The notes beneath the pieces were generated by a model. That model saw nothing but the letters and a program-made list of their open reading frames with translations, was not told the DNA's origin and made no database searches. Of a stretch of 64,000 bases of DNA, positions 1-11,518 are shown one piece after another; position 1 is the first letter of the stretch; every line of letters starts with the position of its first letter. Position numbers and translations under genes: made by a program. The stretch covers positions 12,976,916 through 13,040,915 of the forward strand of contig JAAALK010000084.1 in NCBI GenBank assembly GCA_019279435.1, in the 5' to 3' direction. This DNA is from Zizania palustris. Its lineage: Eukaryota > Streptophyta > Magnoliopsida > Poales > Poaceae.

Positions 1-2742
1 GGTGTACTGAGTTCTTCATAAAAAGCCTCTTCTGGTATGTCCATAGCTCCGGCTGCAGCTTTTACTAAGATGTCAGCTTGCACATTGTCTGCTCTGGGTA
101 TACTCCGAATGGAAATCCCTTTAAATGCTGCTTCAATCTTACGGATTTCTTCCAAGTATTTTGCAAGCTGTGGATGCTGAACTTGAAAGCTCTTGTCCAC
201 GTGACCTGCTACAATCTGGGAATCTGTCTTAATAACAACTCTTGTAGCCCCTAGAGTACATGCCTTTCGAAGTCCCAATATAATTCCTTCATACTCTGCT
301 GTATTATTAGTAGATTTAAAGTTTAGTCTTGCGGAGTACATTGCCTTTTGCCCTGAAGGCGAAATTATCACTGCTCCGACACCTGCGCTAGATGCTTGGA
401 AAGCTCCATCAGAGTAAATAGTCCAAATCCCTTCACTTGGCTTCTCCGGAGCCCATGCTGCGGGGGGAGTCCATTCTGCCACGAAGTCCGCCAACACTTG
501 TGACTTAATTGCTGTTCTTGCCACAAAGGATATGCCGAAGGGTGCCAACTCAATAGCCCATTTCCCAATTCTTCCTGTAGAATCCTTACTTCGGAGCATA
601 TCTCCCAAAGGATATGAAGTTGGTACAATTACATTATGTGCCAAGAAATAATGCCTTAACTTCCTCGAAGCCATTATCAGAGCATAAGTGAATTTCTCAA
701 GCTCGAAATATCTTGTTTTTGCTCTAGACAATGCTTCGGACACAAAATAAACTGGATTCTGAACAAACTTCCGGTTGAAATCAACCTCTTTGACAAGGAC
801 TGCACTAACAGCAGAGCCAGTAGCTGCAAGGTAAAGGAGTAGGGTTTCGTCCGCACTAGGCACCGTGAGTGTAGCGAGGTTACTGAGATAATTCTTAATA
901 TCTTCGAAGCTCTTTTGAAACTCTGATGTCCATGCAAAATCTTCGGACCCCTTTAATGCTTTGAAAATGGGCAAACTTCTCTCCGCAGACCTTGCCAAAA
1001 ACCTGCTAAGTTCTGCAAGGAGACCAGTCAGCTTTTGCACTTGCTTTAAATTCTCCGGGGAAGTCATCCTTTGCAACGCAGTTATCTGGGTGGGGCTAGC
1101 TTTGATCCCTCTGCTTGAAACTAGATACCCTAACAATTTTCCAGCCTATGCCCCGAAGATACATTTTTCGGGGTTAAGACGGATCCCACATGCCCGAAGG
1201 CTATTGAATGTTTCTGTTAAGTCTAGGCTATGTTGGTGCTTTAGAGCACTCTTTATTACAATATCATCCATATAGGCCTCTACATTGCGACCTAATTGAT
1301 GACCTAGGGCGTTAGCAATTAACATCGAAAAAGTAGCCCCGACATTTCTTAAGCCAAAGGGCATTCTTACATAACAGAAGACTCCTGAAGGAGTTACAAA
1401 GCTTGTCTTGATTTCATCTTCGCGCTTTAGCCAAATTTGATGATAGCCGGAGTATGCGTCGAGGAAGGTTAATAACTCCGAACCAGCAGTAGAGTCAACC
1501 ACTTGATCAATTCGGGGCAGGGGGTAGGGGTCACGGGGGCATGTTTTATTCAAAGATGTAAAATCAATACACATGCGCCACTTCCCGGAAGATTTCTTCC
1601 TAACGAAGACTGGGTTGGCTAACCACTCCGTATGAGCCACTTCTCTGATAATCCCAGCCTTCAGCAGTTTTTCCACTTCGTCTTTGGCAAGGATGGCCCT
1701 CTCCATAGACAGCTTCCGGAGTCCTTGCCGAACAGACCGAGCCTTCGGGTTCACGAGTAAACCGTGTTCAATAATATCCCGACTGACTCCGGTGATGTCT
1801 TCATCAGACCAAGCAAAGACATCTAAATTCTCCTCAACTACTTTTTCTAACGAAGTAGCGACTTCTGGAGGCAAGTCTTTGCCAAACTGAAATGAATATT
1901 CCTTGCCATCTTTGACAATGACCTTCATTGCAATCTCTCCTTCAGGGCTTGGCCTTGGGAAGGACTTCTTCGAAGATTCGCTTGGAGCAGAGAAAACTTC
2001 CGGGTTATCTTGCACACTGTTCACCTATCTTGGGTTAAGAGGAGGGCCATGACCATACTCTGCTCTTCGTGCAGTGACCTGATCTCTGAAAACGGTGAGC
2101 ACTCATGCTTGTGTGGGAATCTTCATACACAGGTAATTATGATGCGCCACAGCTCCGAATTGATTCAGCATGCCCCTTCTGAAGATGACATTGTATGCAT
2201 ATGGGGCATCCACAACATCGAAAATTACTTCCTCCGTCCTGGCTAGTAGCCCCTCTCCAAAAGTAACTTCTAGGCCTATTTGGCCGAGGGCATCGAGAGG
2301 GGGTCCTGTGAAGCCTTGCAAAGGATGGGCTACTAGGGAGAAGATGCTTCCTGAAGATGCAGAGTTGATCAAAAGCTTGAACAAAGATAATGTTTGCCGA
2401 ACTCCCTCCGTCGATTAGCACTCTCCGGACCTCAGTCCCTGCTATGTCGACAGTGATGACGAGTGGGTCTACATGTGGGAATTTTATACCAGCTGCATCA
2501 TCTGCAGAAAAAGATATCGGCACATGGGACCATTCAGGCATAGCAGCTGCAGACGAAGAGGTTCCAATATGACCCACTTCCCTAACATATTCTCTTCTCT
2601 GCCTCTTCGACATACTTCCGAGGGTCCCTCCTCCGGAGATGGGGAGGACTACTCTTTTCCCTCGATCTTTCCCATCTTCCTGCTTCAGAGGTGGCATAAC
2701 ATTGACCACCTGAGGCCGCCTTGCAGGGTCGAAGCTCTCTAT
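1..2742 (-). pseudogene. pol: Element A pol remnant (protease, RT, RNase H)
   Basis: Reading right to left, the protease-like segment carries an IDGGSSA active-site motif near 2420-2400. The RT runs over about 2024-1146 and contains the YMDD catalytic box near 1270 and the LNK and AYSGYHQ blocks. Ty3-type RNase H sequence follows at 940-500, and the second, archaeal-type RNase H, with its YSDGAF motif, lies near 430-100. Frame changes occur between 2137 and 2024, near 1146, near 950 and near 650. The integrase is outside the window. The match to the pol of element C is clear, and the reading frame is clearly broken. Confidence 0.85.
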
Positions 2743-3981
2743 TCATGCCACAACCTGAACATGCTCTGGACGTACTTCGGTCGGAACTCGGTCAGTAGTG
2801 CCTCGACCCGAAGTTCTTTCCAAGTACTCTCCTCTTAAAGCAAGTATAGATTTGCACGCATCAGTTGCGTGACTCCGATTCTCACCATGGACACAGCAGA
2901 AAAAAGCCTGTGCTTTACCAGCCGGCTTCCCTAGCGGCCTCCAGCTGCTGGTCTTGCTTCCTGAAGGTTGCGAAGTCCTTGGGGCAAATTTCTGCGGAGG
3001 TGCAATATTCAAGACTTCTGAACGAGGATGCTTTTGTCCCCGACGTCTGTCATGCTGAGCTTCGAAACTAGGTCCCTGCGACTGTGTTAAAGTCTTGACT
3101 TCCATCTTGACTTCTTGCACGATTGACGGAGTTGCGGCAGTTCTCCAAAGCCATCCCTTTTCTGACCTTGCATATTCCTCGAAATAAGACATCAACTGAG
3201 CAACAGAAGATATCTTTTTCCTGTGAAGTTTATCAAGGAGCCCTGCATGAATAACTCCCTCTCGAGCTGCGTCAACTATAAAAGACGTAGTTAACCCTCG
3301 AATTTGCGACTTCGTATGGGCGAAGCGCTTGAAATACTGTCCTTAAAGTCTCTCCGGGGAGCTGCTTCACCTGGAAAAGACTTCCTATTGACATTGGAGG
3401 TACGAAGGTACCCTGAAAGTTGCTCACGAACTTCTTCCTCAACTCCCCCCATGATCTGATTGATCCTGGCTTCAGAGACCAGAACCACCTTAGTGCCACT
3501 CCTTCGAGAGCTAGGGGGAAACATTTGGCCATAGTGTCTCGCACTCCCCCGCTGGCTTCAATTGCTAATGCATAAGAGCGGGCGAACTCTCCAGGATCTT
3601 CATCTCCGGAATATTTACAAAGCTTTGATGTTTTGAACTTAGGGTCAAAGCGCACTTTTTGCAACTCAGGATGCAGCGGAGATTTGGTGTCGAAGGAAGC
3701 GTTCTCCAGGGCTTCGGGATAAGGAAGTTCGTCGTCTTCGGGCACTTCGGGGATGACTGGGGTGTCCTGAGAACGAAGCCTATCTGTGGCTTCTTGCCGC
3801 CACCTTGCTACTTCAGCTTGGAGACTGACCATTTGAGCGACCATATCACCAAGACCATCTTCATCTCCTCCGGAAGGACCTTCCGGGTCTTGAGAACTAT
3901 ACACATCAGTTCGAAGTGGAACTTGAGGTGGAAGAGGGACTCCGGCTGGCCGAAGTATAGATGAAGTTGGGGGAGGAACTC
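2743..3981 (-). pseudogene. gag: Element A gag remnant, 5' end cut by element B
   Basis: Contains the Retrotrans_gag-like core (LCKYSGDEDPGEFARSYALA near 3620-3560) and the C-terminal zinc knuckle of CX2HX5HX4C type (FCCVHGENRSHATDAC near 2900-2860). There is a frameshift near 3300 and a stop just before the protease segment. The first codons of gag are missing because the LTR of element B begins here. The apparent start of an open frame at 4036 is only LTR sequence read through the junction. Confidence 0.85.
3977..3981. repeat. Left target-site base quintet of element B (AACTC)
   Basis: These are the five bases directly before the TG of the B LTR, inside the gag of A. Ty3/gypsy integration duplicates 5 bp, so an AACTC copy is expected after the 3' LTR of B. 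That end is not in the assembled sequence, so the duplication cannot be confirmed. Confidence 0.45.
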
Positions 3982-4476
3982 TGTTGGGGGAAAATATTCC
4001 ATCCTCAGGGTTATTGCAGTAGCAGGACAAAAACAAGCAATTGATTCAAAGGTTTCCAAACTACATCTTCGGAGATGCGTTGAGTCAAGTTCGAAGTATG
4101 AAGACAGACCCTAGTTCGGAGTATATCTTCGAACATGGACTCTTCTAAGATCTTTTCTACCAGCTAAGATGGAAGACTTATCTTCTTTCTCATTAGATTA
4201 GTCTTTTACCATTTTAGCCCTACTAAGGGTACCGAATAGTTTCCATTATGTCGGTTGTAATAGAGGGGTAAAAAGGTCTTTTCCTTAATGTTTGGGCCTA
4301 TAAATACCCCCCATTTTACCCTGTAATACGGACCGAATACAAGTTATTCAATACACACTTTCGAACTATTCTAAGTTATTATCCTTTCGGAGGCTTAGAA
4401 CAGTTTGCTTCACAAACACTTCGTTTGTTAGTTTCTATTCTTCAGAAACCTGTTAGCGTAATCTTTTACGCCAACA
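3982..4476 (+). repeat. Element B 5' LTR (495 bp)
   Basis: Begins TGTTGGGGGAAAATATT and ends TTTACGCCAACA, so it is bounded by the TGTTGG/CCAACA inverted ends typical of the Grande-like copies here. A TATA box TATAAATA lies at 4299-4306, about 318 bp into the LTR, matching the position in elements C and D. It is followed by a primer binding site and then gag, which fixes it as the 5' LTR. Confidence 0.9.
4299..4306 (+). promoter_or_regulatory. TATA box of element B LTR
   Basis: TATAAATA preceded by GGCC and followed by a C-run. The same sequence sits at the equivalent place in the LTRs of C (18997-19004 and 30200-30207, minus) and D (43954-43961, minus). Position and conservation suggest the start signal for the genomic RNA. 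Confidence 0.6.
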
Positions 4477-4478
4477 GT

Positions 4479-4496
4479 TGGTGCTGTCCGTGGGGA
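4479..4496 (+). promoter_or_regulatory. Primer binding site of element B
   Basis: TGGTGCTGTCCGTGGGGA, two bases after the LTR. It is a mutated form of the site in element C (TGGCGCCGTCCGTGGGGA). The TGGCGCCGT start and GGGGA end resemble the tRNA-Asp-type site common in Tat-lineage elements; the primer identity is inferred, not tested. Confidence 0.6.
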
Positions 4497-4538
4497 ACCT
4501 AGTCCAAAAAACTTCGTTCTCTACCAACTCTTTACACC

Positions 4539-5921
4539 ATGCCTCCGAAGCGAAGCGCCTCTGGTAACCCTGTTCGGAGGTCCCCTCGGACCTCCGGAGT
4601 GACATTTCCAGACACAATTGAGGTTGGAGGACCTTCGACGTTTCCTCCACCTCAAACCCCGGAAGGAACATCCCTTCCCCGAGTACACGGAGATCCTCCG
4701 TCAACTCCATCCATACTTCGGCCCAACGGAGTTCCCCCTCCACCTCAGTTTCCACTTCGAACCGATCACTACAGCTCTCGAGACCCGAAAGGCCCTTCCG
4801 GAGGAGATGAAGATAGACTTGGTGATATGGCTATGCAGATGGCCAGTCTCCAAGCCGAAGTAGGGAGATGGCGATAAGAAGCTGCAAATAGGCTTCACTC
4901 TCAAGCCAATCCGGTTATTTCCGAAGTGCCTGAAGACGAAGAATTCATCTACCCAGAAGCCCTGGAGAACGCCTCCTTCGATGATGAATCTCCGCTGCAT
5001 CCTGAGCTGCAAAAAGTTCGCTTTGATCCGAAGTTTAAAACTTCAAAGCTTTGCAAGTATGCCGGAGATGAAGATCCTGGGGAATTTGTCCGTTCTTATG
5101 CCCTAGCAATTGAAGCTAAGTGGAGGAGTTCGGGACACCATGGCAAAATGTTTCCCCTTATCTCTTCAAGGGGTGGCATTGCGATGGTTCTGGTCTTTAA
5201 AACCAGGATCAATCAGTACATGGGGGCAGCTAAAGAAGAAGTTCATAAGCAACTTCCAAGGTACCTTCGTACCTCCAATGTCGACGGGAAGTCTTTTCCA
5301 GGTGAAGCAGCTCCCTGGAGATACGTTGAGATAATACTTCAAGCGCTTCGCTCATACGAAATCGCAAATACGAGGGTTGTCTACATCTTCAGTAGTGTAC
5401 GCAGCTCGAGAGGGAGTCACTCATCCAGGGCTACTTGATAAACTCCATCGGAAAAGCATATATTCGGTTTCTCAATTGATGGCCTATTTCGAAGAGTATG
5501 CGAGGTCGGAAGAAGGTTGGCTTCGAAGAACTTGCAGCTACTCCGTCCATACTGCAGGAAGTCAAGGTGGAAGTAAAAACTTCGGCACAGCCACAAGAAC
5601 CAGTCTTCGAAGTTCAGCATGATAGGAGAAGGGGGCAAAAGCATCCTCATTCAGAAGTTCTGAACATTGCACCCCCGCAAAAGTTCATTCAAAGAGCTCC
5701 ACAACCTTCGGGAAACAAGGCCAGCGGCTGGAGGCCGCCAAGGAAACCGGTTGGCAAGGGCCAGACCCTTTTCTGCTGTATTCATGGTGAAAACCGAAGC
5801 CATGCAACTGATACTTGCAAGGCTATACTTGCTCTGAGAGGAGAGTATCTAGAAAGAACTTCGGGTCGAGGTACTACTGACCGAGTTCCAGCTGAAGTGC
5901 GCCCAGAGCCTGTCCTAGGCT
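4539..5921 (+). pseudogene. gag: Element B gag, degraded
   Basis: Starts with MPPKRSASGNP like the gag of C and D. A stop at 4875-4877 (TAA) replaces the CAA glutamine codon seen in D. Frames change near 5115, 5340, 5490-5540 and 5920. The gag core (LCKYAGDEDPGEFVRSYALA) lies near 5055-5115 and the CX2HX5HX4C zinc knuckle near 5775-5825. No functional protein is possible. Confidence 0.85.
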
Positions 5922-8900
5922 GTGGCGCGGATAGAAAACTCCGAAGCTGCAAGACGCCCTCGGGTGGCCAATGTTATGCCACCTCCGAAACAAGAAGAAG
6001 GGCTAGACCGGGGAAAAAGAATAGTTCTCCCCATCTACGGAGGAGGTACTCTCGGAAGCATGTCTAAAAGACAGAGAAGAGAGTATGTCAGAGAAGTGGG
6101 GCATATTGGAACTTCGTCATCTGCAGCTGCTATGCCCGAGTGGTCCCATGTGCCAATATCTTTTTCTGCAGAGGATGCAACTGACATTAAATTTCTGCAT
6201 GCGGACCCACTTGTTATTACTGCTGACATTGCGGGAACTGAGGTTCGAAGAGTGTTAATTGACAGAGGCAGTTCGGCAGACATTATTTTTGTTCAAGCCT
6301 TCGATCAATTGTGCATCTCTAGAAAGCACCTTCTTCCAGCGGCTCGTCCCTTGCAAGGCTTTCGCAGGACCTCCGCTTGATGCACTTGGCCAAATTGGCC
6401 TAGAAGTTACCTTCGGAGAAGGATTGCTAGCCAGGACAGAGGAAGTAGTCTTCGATGTTGTAGATGCTCCGTATGCTTACAACGTCATCTTCGGAAGAGG
6501 CATGTTAAATCAGTTCGGAGCTGTGGCGCACCACAACTACTTGTGCATGAAGATGCCCACGCAAGCAGGAGTACTTACTATCTTCGGGGATCAAGCTATC
6601 GCCAGAAGAGCGAAGTATGGTCATGGACCTCCTGTTGATCCAAGACAAGTAAATAATGTACAAGATAATCAAGAAAATTTTTCAGACCCTTCCGAATCTT
6701 CGAAGAAATCCTTCCCAAGACCAAGTCCTGAAGGAGAGATAGCAACGAAGATTATTGTTAAAGATGGTAAAGAATATGCATTTCAATTTGGTAAAGATTT
6801 ATCTCCAGAAGTTGCCATCTCCTTGGAAAAAGTAGTTGAGGAAAACCTAAATGTCTTCGCTTGGTCTGACGAAGATATCACCGGAGTCAGTCGGGATATT
6901 ATCGAGCATAGTTTACTTGTAAACCCGAAGGCCCGGCCTGTTCGGCAAGGACTCCGAAAAATGTCTGCAAAAAGAGCTGCTCTTGCCTAAGGACGAAGTT
7001 GAAAAGTTGTTGAAGGCTGGGATTATCAGAGAAGTGGCTCACACAGAATGGTTAGCCAATCCAGTCTTCGTCAGGAAGAAATCCTCTGGGAAGTGGCGCA
7101 TGTGCATTGATTTCACATCTTTGAATAAAGCATGCCCTCGTGACCCCTACCCCATGCCCTGAATTGATCAACTGGTCGACTCCACTGCAGGTTCGGAGTT
7201 ATTAAGCTTCCTTGATGCGTATTCCGGTTATCATCAAATATGGTTGAAACGCGAAGATGAGATCAAGACAAGCTTCGTAACTCCCTCGGGAGTCTTCTGT
7301 TATGTAAGAATGCCCTTTGGTTTTAGAAATGCCGGGGCTACTTTTTCGAGGTTAGTTGCTAAGGCTCTAGGTCATCAGTTAGGTCGCAATGTGGAGGCCT
7401 ACATGGATGATATTGTAATAAAGAGTGCTTTACAACACCAACATAGCCTAGACTTAGCAGAAACTTTTAATAGCCTTCGGGCATGTGGGATCCGCCTTAA
7501 CCCCGAGAAATGTATCTTCGGAGCTAAGGCTGGAAAGTTGTTAGGGTATTTAGTTTCAAGCAGAGGGATTGAAGCTAGCCCTACTCAAATAACTGCGTTA
7601 CAAAAGATGGCTCCTCCGGAAAATTTGAAGCAAGTGCAAAAGCTGACTGGTTGTCTGGCAGCACTTAGCAGGTTTTTGGCAAGGTCTGCGGAGAGAAGCT
7701 TGCCCATATTTAAAGCATTGAAAGGGTCCGAAGATTTTGCATGGACACCGGAGTGTCAGAAAAGTTTCGAAGATATTAAAGAGTATCTCAGCAATCTTGC
7801 TACACTCACGATGCCTACTGCGGACGAAACCCTACTTCTTTACCTTGCAGCTGCAGGCTCTGCCGTTAGTGCAGTCCTTGTCAGGGAAATGAATTGCAGT
7901 GGGAAGTTGGTACAAAATCCAGTTTATTTTGTGTCCGAAGCATTATTAGGAGCGAAGACAAGGTATTCCGAGCTTGAGAAGTTCGTTTATGCTCTAATAA
8001 TGGCTTCGAGGAAGCTAAGGTATTATTTTTTGGCTCATAATGTAATTGTACCAACTTCGTATCCTTTGGGAGATATGCTCCGAAGTAAAGATTCCACTGG
8101 AAGAATTGGAAAGTGGGCAGTTGAGCTAGCACCCTTCGGCATATCCTTTCTGGCAAGGACAACAATCAAATGGCAAGTCTTGGCAGACTTCGTAGCAGAA
8201 TGGACTCCACCTGCAACGTGGACTTCGGAGAAGTCAAGCGAAGGGATCTGGACTGTTTATTCTGATGGAGCTTTCCAAGCATCCGGAGCAGGAGTTGGAG
8301 CAGTTTTAATTTCACCTTCGGGCCAAAGAGCAATGTACTCCGCAAGACTCAACTTTAAGTCTACAAATAATATAGCGGAGTATGAAGGGATTTTATTGGG
8401 ACTCCGAAAAGCACGTGCTCTAGGGGCTACAAAAGTTGTTATAAAGACAGATTCTCAAATAGTAGCAGGGCACGTAGATAAAAGTTTCAAGTTCAGCATC
8501 CACAGCTTGCAAAGTACTTAGAAGAAATCCGCAAGATTGAAGCACAATTCAAGGGTATTTCCATTCGGAGTATACCAAGAACAGAAAACATGCAAGCGGA
8601 CATTTTAGCAAAAGCTGCAGCCAGAGCTGTGGACGTACCAGAAGAGGCTTTCTATGAAGAGCTCAATACACCTTCGGTACCACAAATTCCCTCCGCAGAG
8701 ATACTTTGCATTCCAAGTACAGATTGGAAAAATTCAATCATGGAATTTTTACAAGGAGGAACAAATTTGCCTGAAGAACCACAACTTTCAAGATTGAAAC
8801 TCAGAGCCAGAAATTATCAAATAATCAACGGTATTTTATACAACGCCGGAGTATGTTCCCCTCTACTCCGATGTATATCTCAAGCCGAAGGTCAAGAAAT

Positions 8901-9936
8901 ACTTCGAGAAATCCATGAAGGACTTTGCGGTAGCCATTTGGCCCCTCGAGCTTTGGCAGGAAAAACACTTCGCTATGGGCTTTATTGGCCTACAATAACA
9001 GCTGATGCGGAGAGCTTGGTTCGCATGTGCCAAGGCTGTCAGTTGATGGGTCGACGGAGTCATCGCCCACCAACAGCTCTTCAAGTCATTGCTCCGGTAT
9101 GGCCCATGGCCAGATGGGGTATGGATTTAATTGGCCCCTTTCCAGTAGCTAAGGGAAATTTAAAGTTCGTAGTGGTAGCTATTGAATATTTTTCTAAGTG
9201 GGTAGAAGCAGAACCCTTAACAGCTATCACTTCGAACAATGTACAGAAATTCTTTTGGAAAAGTATCATTTGCCGGTTCGGAGTGCCTAGACAACTCACA
9301 GTTGATAATGGAACACAGTTCGATGCAGAACCTTTCAGGAAATTCTGCGAAGATCTAGGCATCCAGTTATGTTTCGCTGCAGTGAGGCATGCTCAGTCTA
9401 ATGGAGCTGTAGAAAGAGCCAATGGAAATATTCTATCAGGGTTAAATCGAAGAATAGTAGGATTGGCAAAAGGACTATGGACCGAAGAACTCCCGAAGAT
9501 AATGCGGTCCATTCGGACTACGCAAACAAGGTCCACAGGTTTCACTCCATTCAGATTGCTATTCGGAGATGAAGCTATGACTCCAACAGAGCTTAAAGGA
9601 GGATCACTTCGCAGCACCGAACCGGAGATTGAAGGAGAAAGACAAGCTTCGTTAGATTTAACAGAGGAAACAAGACTTCGAGCTGTGGCTAATTTATCAA
9701 AATATCATCAGCAGACGAAGGCTTGGTTTGACCCGAAGGTTAAGATCAATGAGCTTAGACCGGGTCATCTTGTTTTACGAAGCGTCATAGCGCCAGGAAA
9801 ATTAGGAAATAAATGGGAAGGTCCATACCTAATTGTTCATTCAGGACGTCCTGACTCTTTTAAACTAGCTAATTTAGAAGGTGAAGAGTTAGCACATACT
9901 TGGCATGCGGAGCACCTAAAGCGATACTTCGCATAG
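5922..9936 (+). pseudogene. pol: Element B pol, degraded
   Basis: The protease segment has IDRGSSAD near 6260, where the usual second residue G is R. Frame changes near 6350 and 6985, and a stop at 7160-7162, split the protease and RT. The RT carries YMDD near 7402-7413. Ty3 RNase H follows, then the second RNase H (YSDGAF near 8260), broken at 8490-8521. The integrase in 8590-9936 keeps the CX2C half of its zinc finger and the D-D-E residues (MDLIGP near 9122, VDNGTQ near 9302, GAVERANG near 9406). The stop after LKRYFA at 9936 equals the end of pol in C. Confidence 0.88.
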
Positions 9937-9974
9937 GGGCTCCTTGTAAATCATTTGTAATCATCTTATGAATT

Positions 9975-9980
9975 AATAAA
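9975..9980 (+). terminator. AATAAA signal just after pol of element B
   Basis: AATAAA 38 bases past the pol stop. Equivalent AATAAA words lie just after pol in C (24528-24533, minus) and D (38290-38295, minus). This could polyadenylate a gag-pol mRNA before the tandem array and antisense gene. Use of the signal is inference only. Confidence 0.35.
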
Positions 9981-10140
9981 GCATATGGTCCAGATAGTGC
10001 CTTCCCCTCATAAACTTCCAGCTTCCGAGTGGACGCACTGGAACCGCGTGGTTGACCGAGAGGGAAGTGTCATGAAGTTGAATCATATTTTCGGACTTTG
10101 AACCATTGGTTCGAAGTTTCTGACGTGGGGCTGACATAAT

Positions 10141-10430
10141 CCGGAGTCCAAGCCACCGGCTTGTAGGAATCCATAAAAGAGCCCAAAACCACATCATACG
10201 GAGTCCAAGCCAATCGGCTGGAAGACATCCGTAAAAAGAGTCGAAGGAGACCAAAATATGCGGAGCCCAAGCCATTGGCTTGTAGGTATCCGTAAAAAGA
10301 GTCGAAGGCGACCAAATCATGCGGAGTCCAAGCCATTGGCTTGTAGGCATCCGTAAAAGAGTCCAAAGAGACCACTGTGAATTCCGAACCATTGGTTTGA
10401 CAAAATTCGCAAAAAGAGCCGAAGGTGGCC
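10141..10430. repeat. 60-bp tandem array of element B (about 5 units)
   Basis: Diverged units of about 60 bp, each with a CGGAGTCCAAGCCATTGGC-like core followed by a TCCGTAAAAGAG block. The array lies between the convergent ends of pol and the antisense gene, as in C (23889-24335) and D (37866-38160). Open frames read through it are by-products of the repeat period. Confidence 0.8.
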
Positions 10431-10794
10431 AAAACAAAATAAAATAGAGTTTGAGCCATGAGCTTCGAATGTCTGTTAAGAAAGTCCAAAGTGACTAACT
10501 GTTTAAAACACCGAAGTGTCCATGAAGTTATCTCAAGTGATTTCTTTCAAAAAACATAAGGTACTAAGTTGCCATTCTTCGGACTACAAATAGTCGAAGA
10601 CATTTTACAAGATTTTAAAAGATCTTTAAGTGCAGAGGGGTTCCGAACCCCCAAAATTGTACTCCAAAGTTTTTCTTTGTGCCTAACCATCTTTGAATAA
10701 ATTCAAAGTTGCTTACACCCAAAGAGGGGCTAATAAATAGGGAGACAATTTTAAATCGATATCTATTATTTGAATGAATATGATTACAATTACA

Positions 10795-11518
10795 TCATGA
10801 AAAATTGGTATCTATACCAAGAAGGAATTGAAGACCTCTTGGATCTCTAGAGCTAGGGTTGGAACGACTAGTTCCACTACCGGGGGTTCTAACAACTTTG
10901 CGTTTAACTCTCCGGCCTCCCTTCGAAGCTCTAAAGTCTTTTTGTTCTTGCTGAAGCTCGGCCCAAGTTCGAAGCCGTTCGGGGCTCCTTTCCCAACTTC
11001 CAAGTTCATCAGGTTTTTTACTTCGAGCTTCATCTTCGTCTCCGGACCATATAGCGTCTTCGGAAGATGAAGTTTCTAAGTTAACCTCTTTTTCTTCCTC
11101 TTTAATGTAAGATAATATATCTTTGATTACTTCAGATACAATTACTCCGGAGTCATCTCGAGGAACTAGGAATCGAGGACGTTTATGAAGTTTTAAGATA
11201 TCGAAGGTAGCCCATAATGAGCGAAGTTCGTCGTTAACGTCTAACACTTCGACATCTTCCATATGGGGCAAAGGCTAAAAAACATGATAAACAAATTTTC
11301 ATTGATAAATGTACATCAGCATAAGGCTTTACATAGTCAAAAATCCTAAGGTACTTCTAAACCTGCGGGTTCGGAGGAGGCTGGCTGCTCGAAGCTTGGT
11401 TCCGAGCTTGCTTCTGGCGCTGTCCTTCGTCAATCCAGGCCTTGATCGCAGTGCGACCTTCGGCTCTCCATGAAGCTTGGAAGGTTTGCCACGCAGCGGC
11501 CACACCTTCGAAGGAGTG
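10795..11518 (-). pseudogene. Element B antisense gene, last exon and part of exon 4
   Basis: Last exon at 11274-10795 codes from ALPHMEDVEVLDVNDELR-like sequence to a C-terminus ending GIDTNFS. An intron at 11362-11275 has GT and AG ends on the minus strand. Exon 4 runs from 11518 to 11363, ends in SSSQPPPNPQ and is cut by the gap. Visible parts have no stop, but the copy is incomplete. The C-terminus is in a different frame from element C because of a one-base difference near the GRRVKRK segment. The function is unknown; see the gene in element C. Confidence 0.7.

Larger units (their letters stand above)
1..3981 (-). mobile_element. Element A: Grande-like (Tat lineage, Ty3/gypsy) fragment
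   Basis: Minus-strand gag-pol sequence closely related to elements B, C and D. It enters the window between RNase H and integrase and runs up through the second RNase H, the RT and the protease into gag, where it stops abruptly at 3981. The break coincides with the TG start of the 5' LTR of element B, so the start of gag and the 5' LTR of A should lie beyond the right end of B, in or past the N gap. Several frameshifts and stops make it a dead copy. Family assignment rests on its similarity to full-length element C. Confidence 0.85.
3982..11518 (+). mobile_element. Element B: Grande-like Ty3/gypsy, 3' end lost in gap
   Basis: Order on the plus strand: 5' LTR, primer binding site, gag, protease-RT-RNase H-integrase, a 60-bp tandem array, then the 3' part of the antisense gene, after which the N gap begins. 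About 7.5 kb is visible; element C of the same type is 11.7 kb, so roughly 4 kb including the 3' LTR is missing. B sits in the gag of element A in the opposite orientation. Many stops and frameshifts mark it as defective. Confidence 0.9.

Noticed and set aside
3808..4059. Gag start of A within 3982-4059
   Set aside because: These codons are LTR sequence of element B read through the insertion junction.
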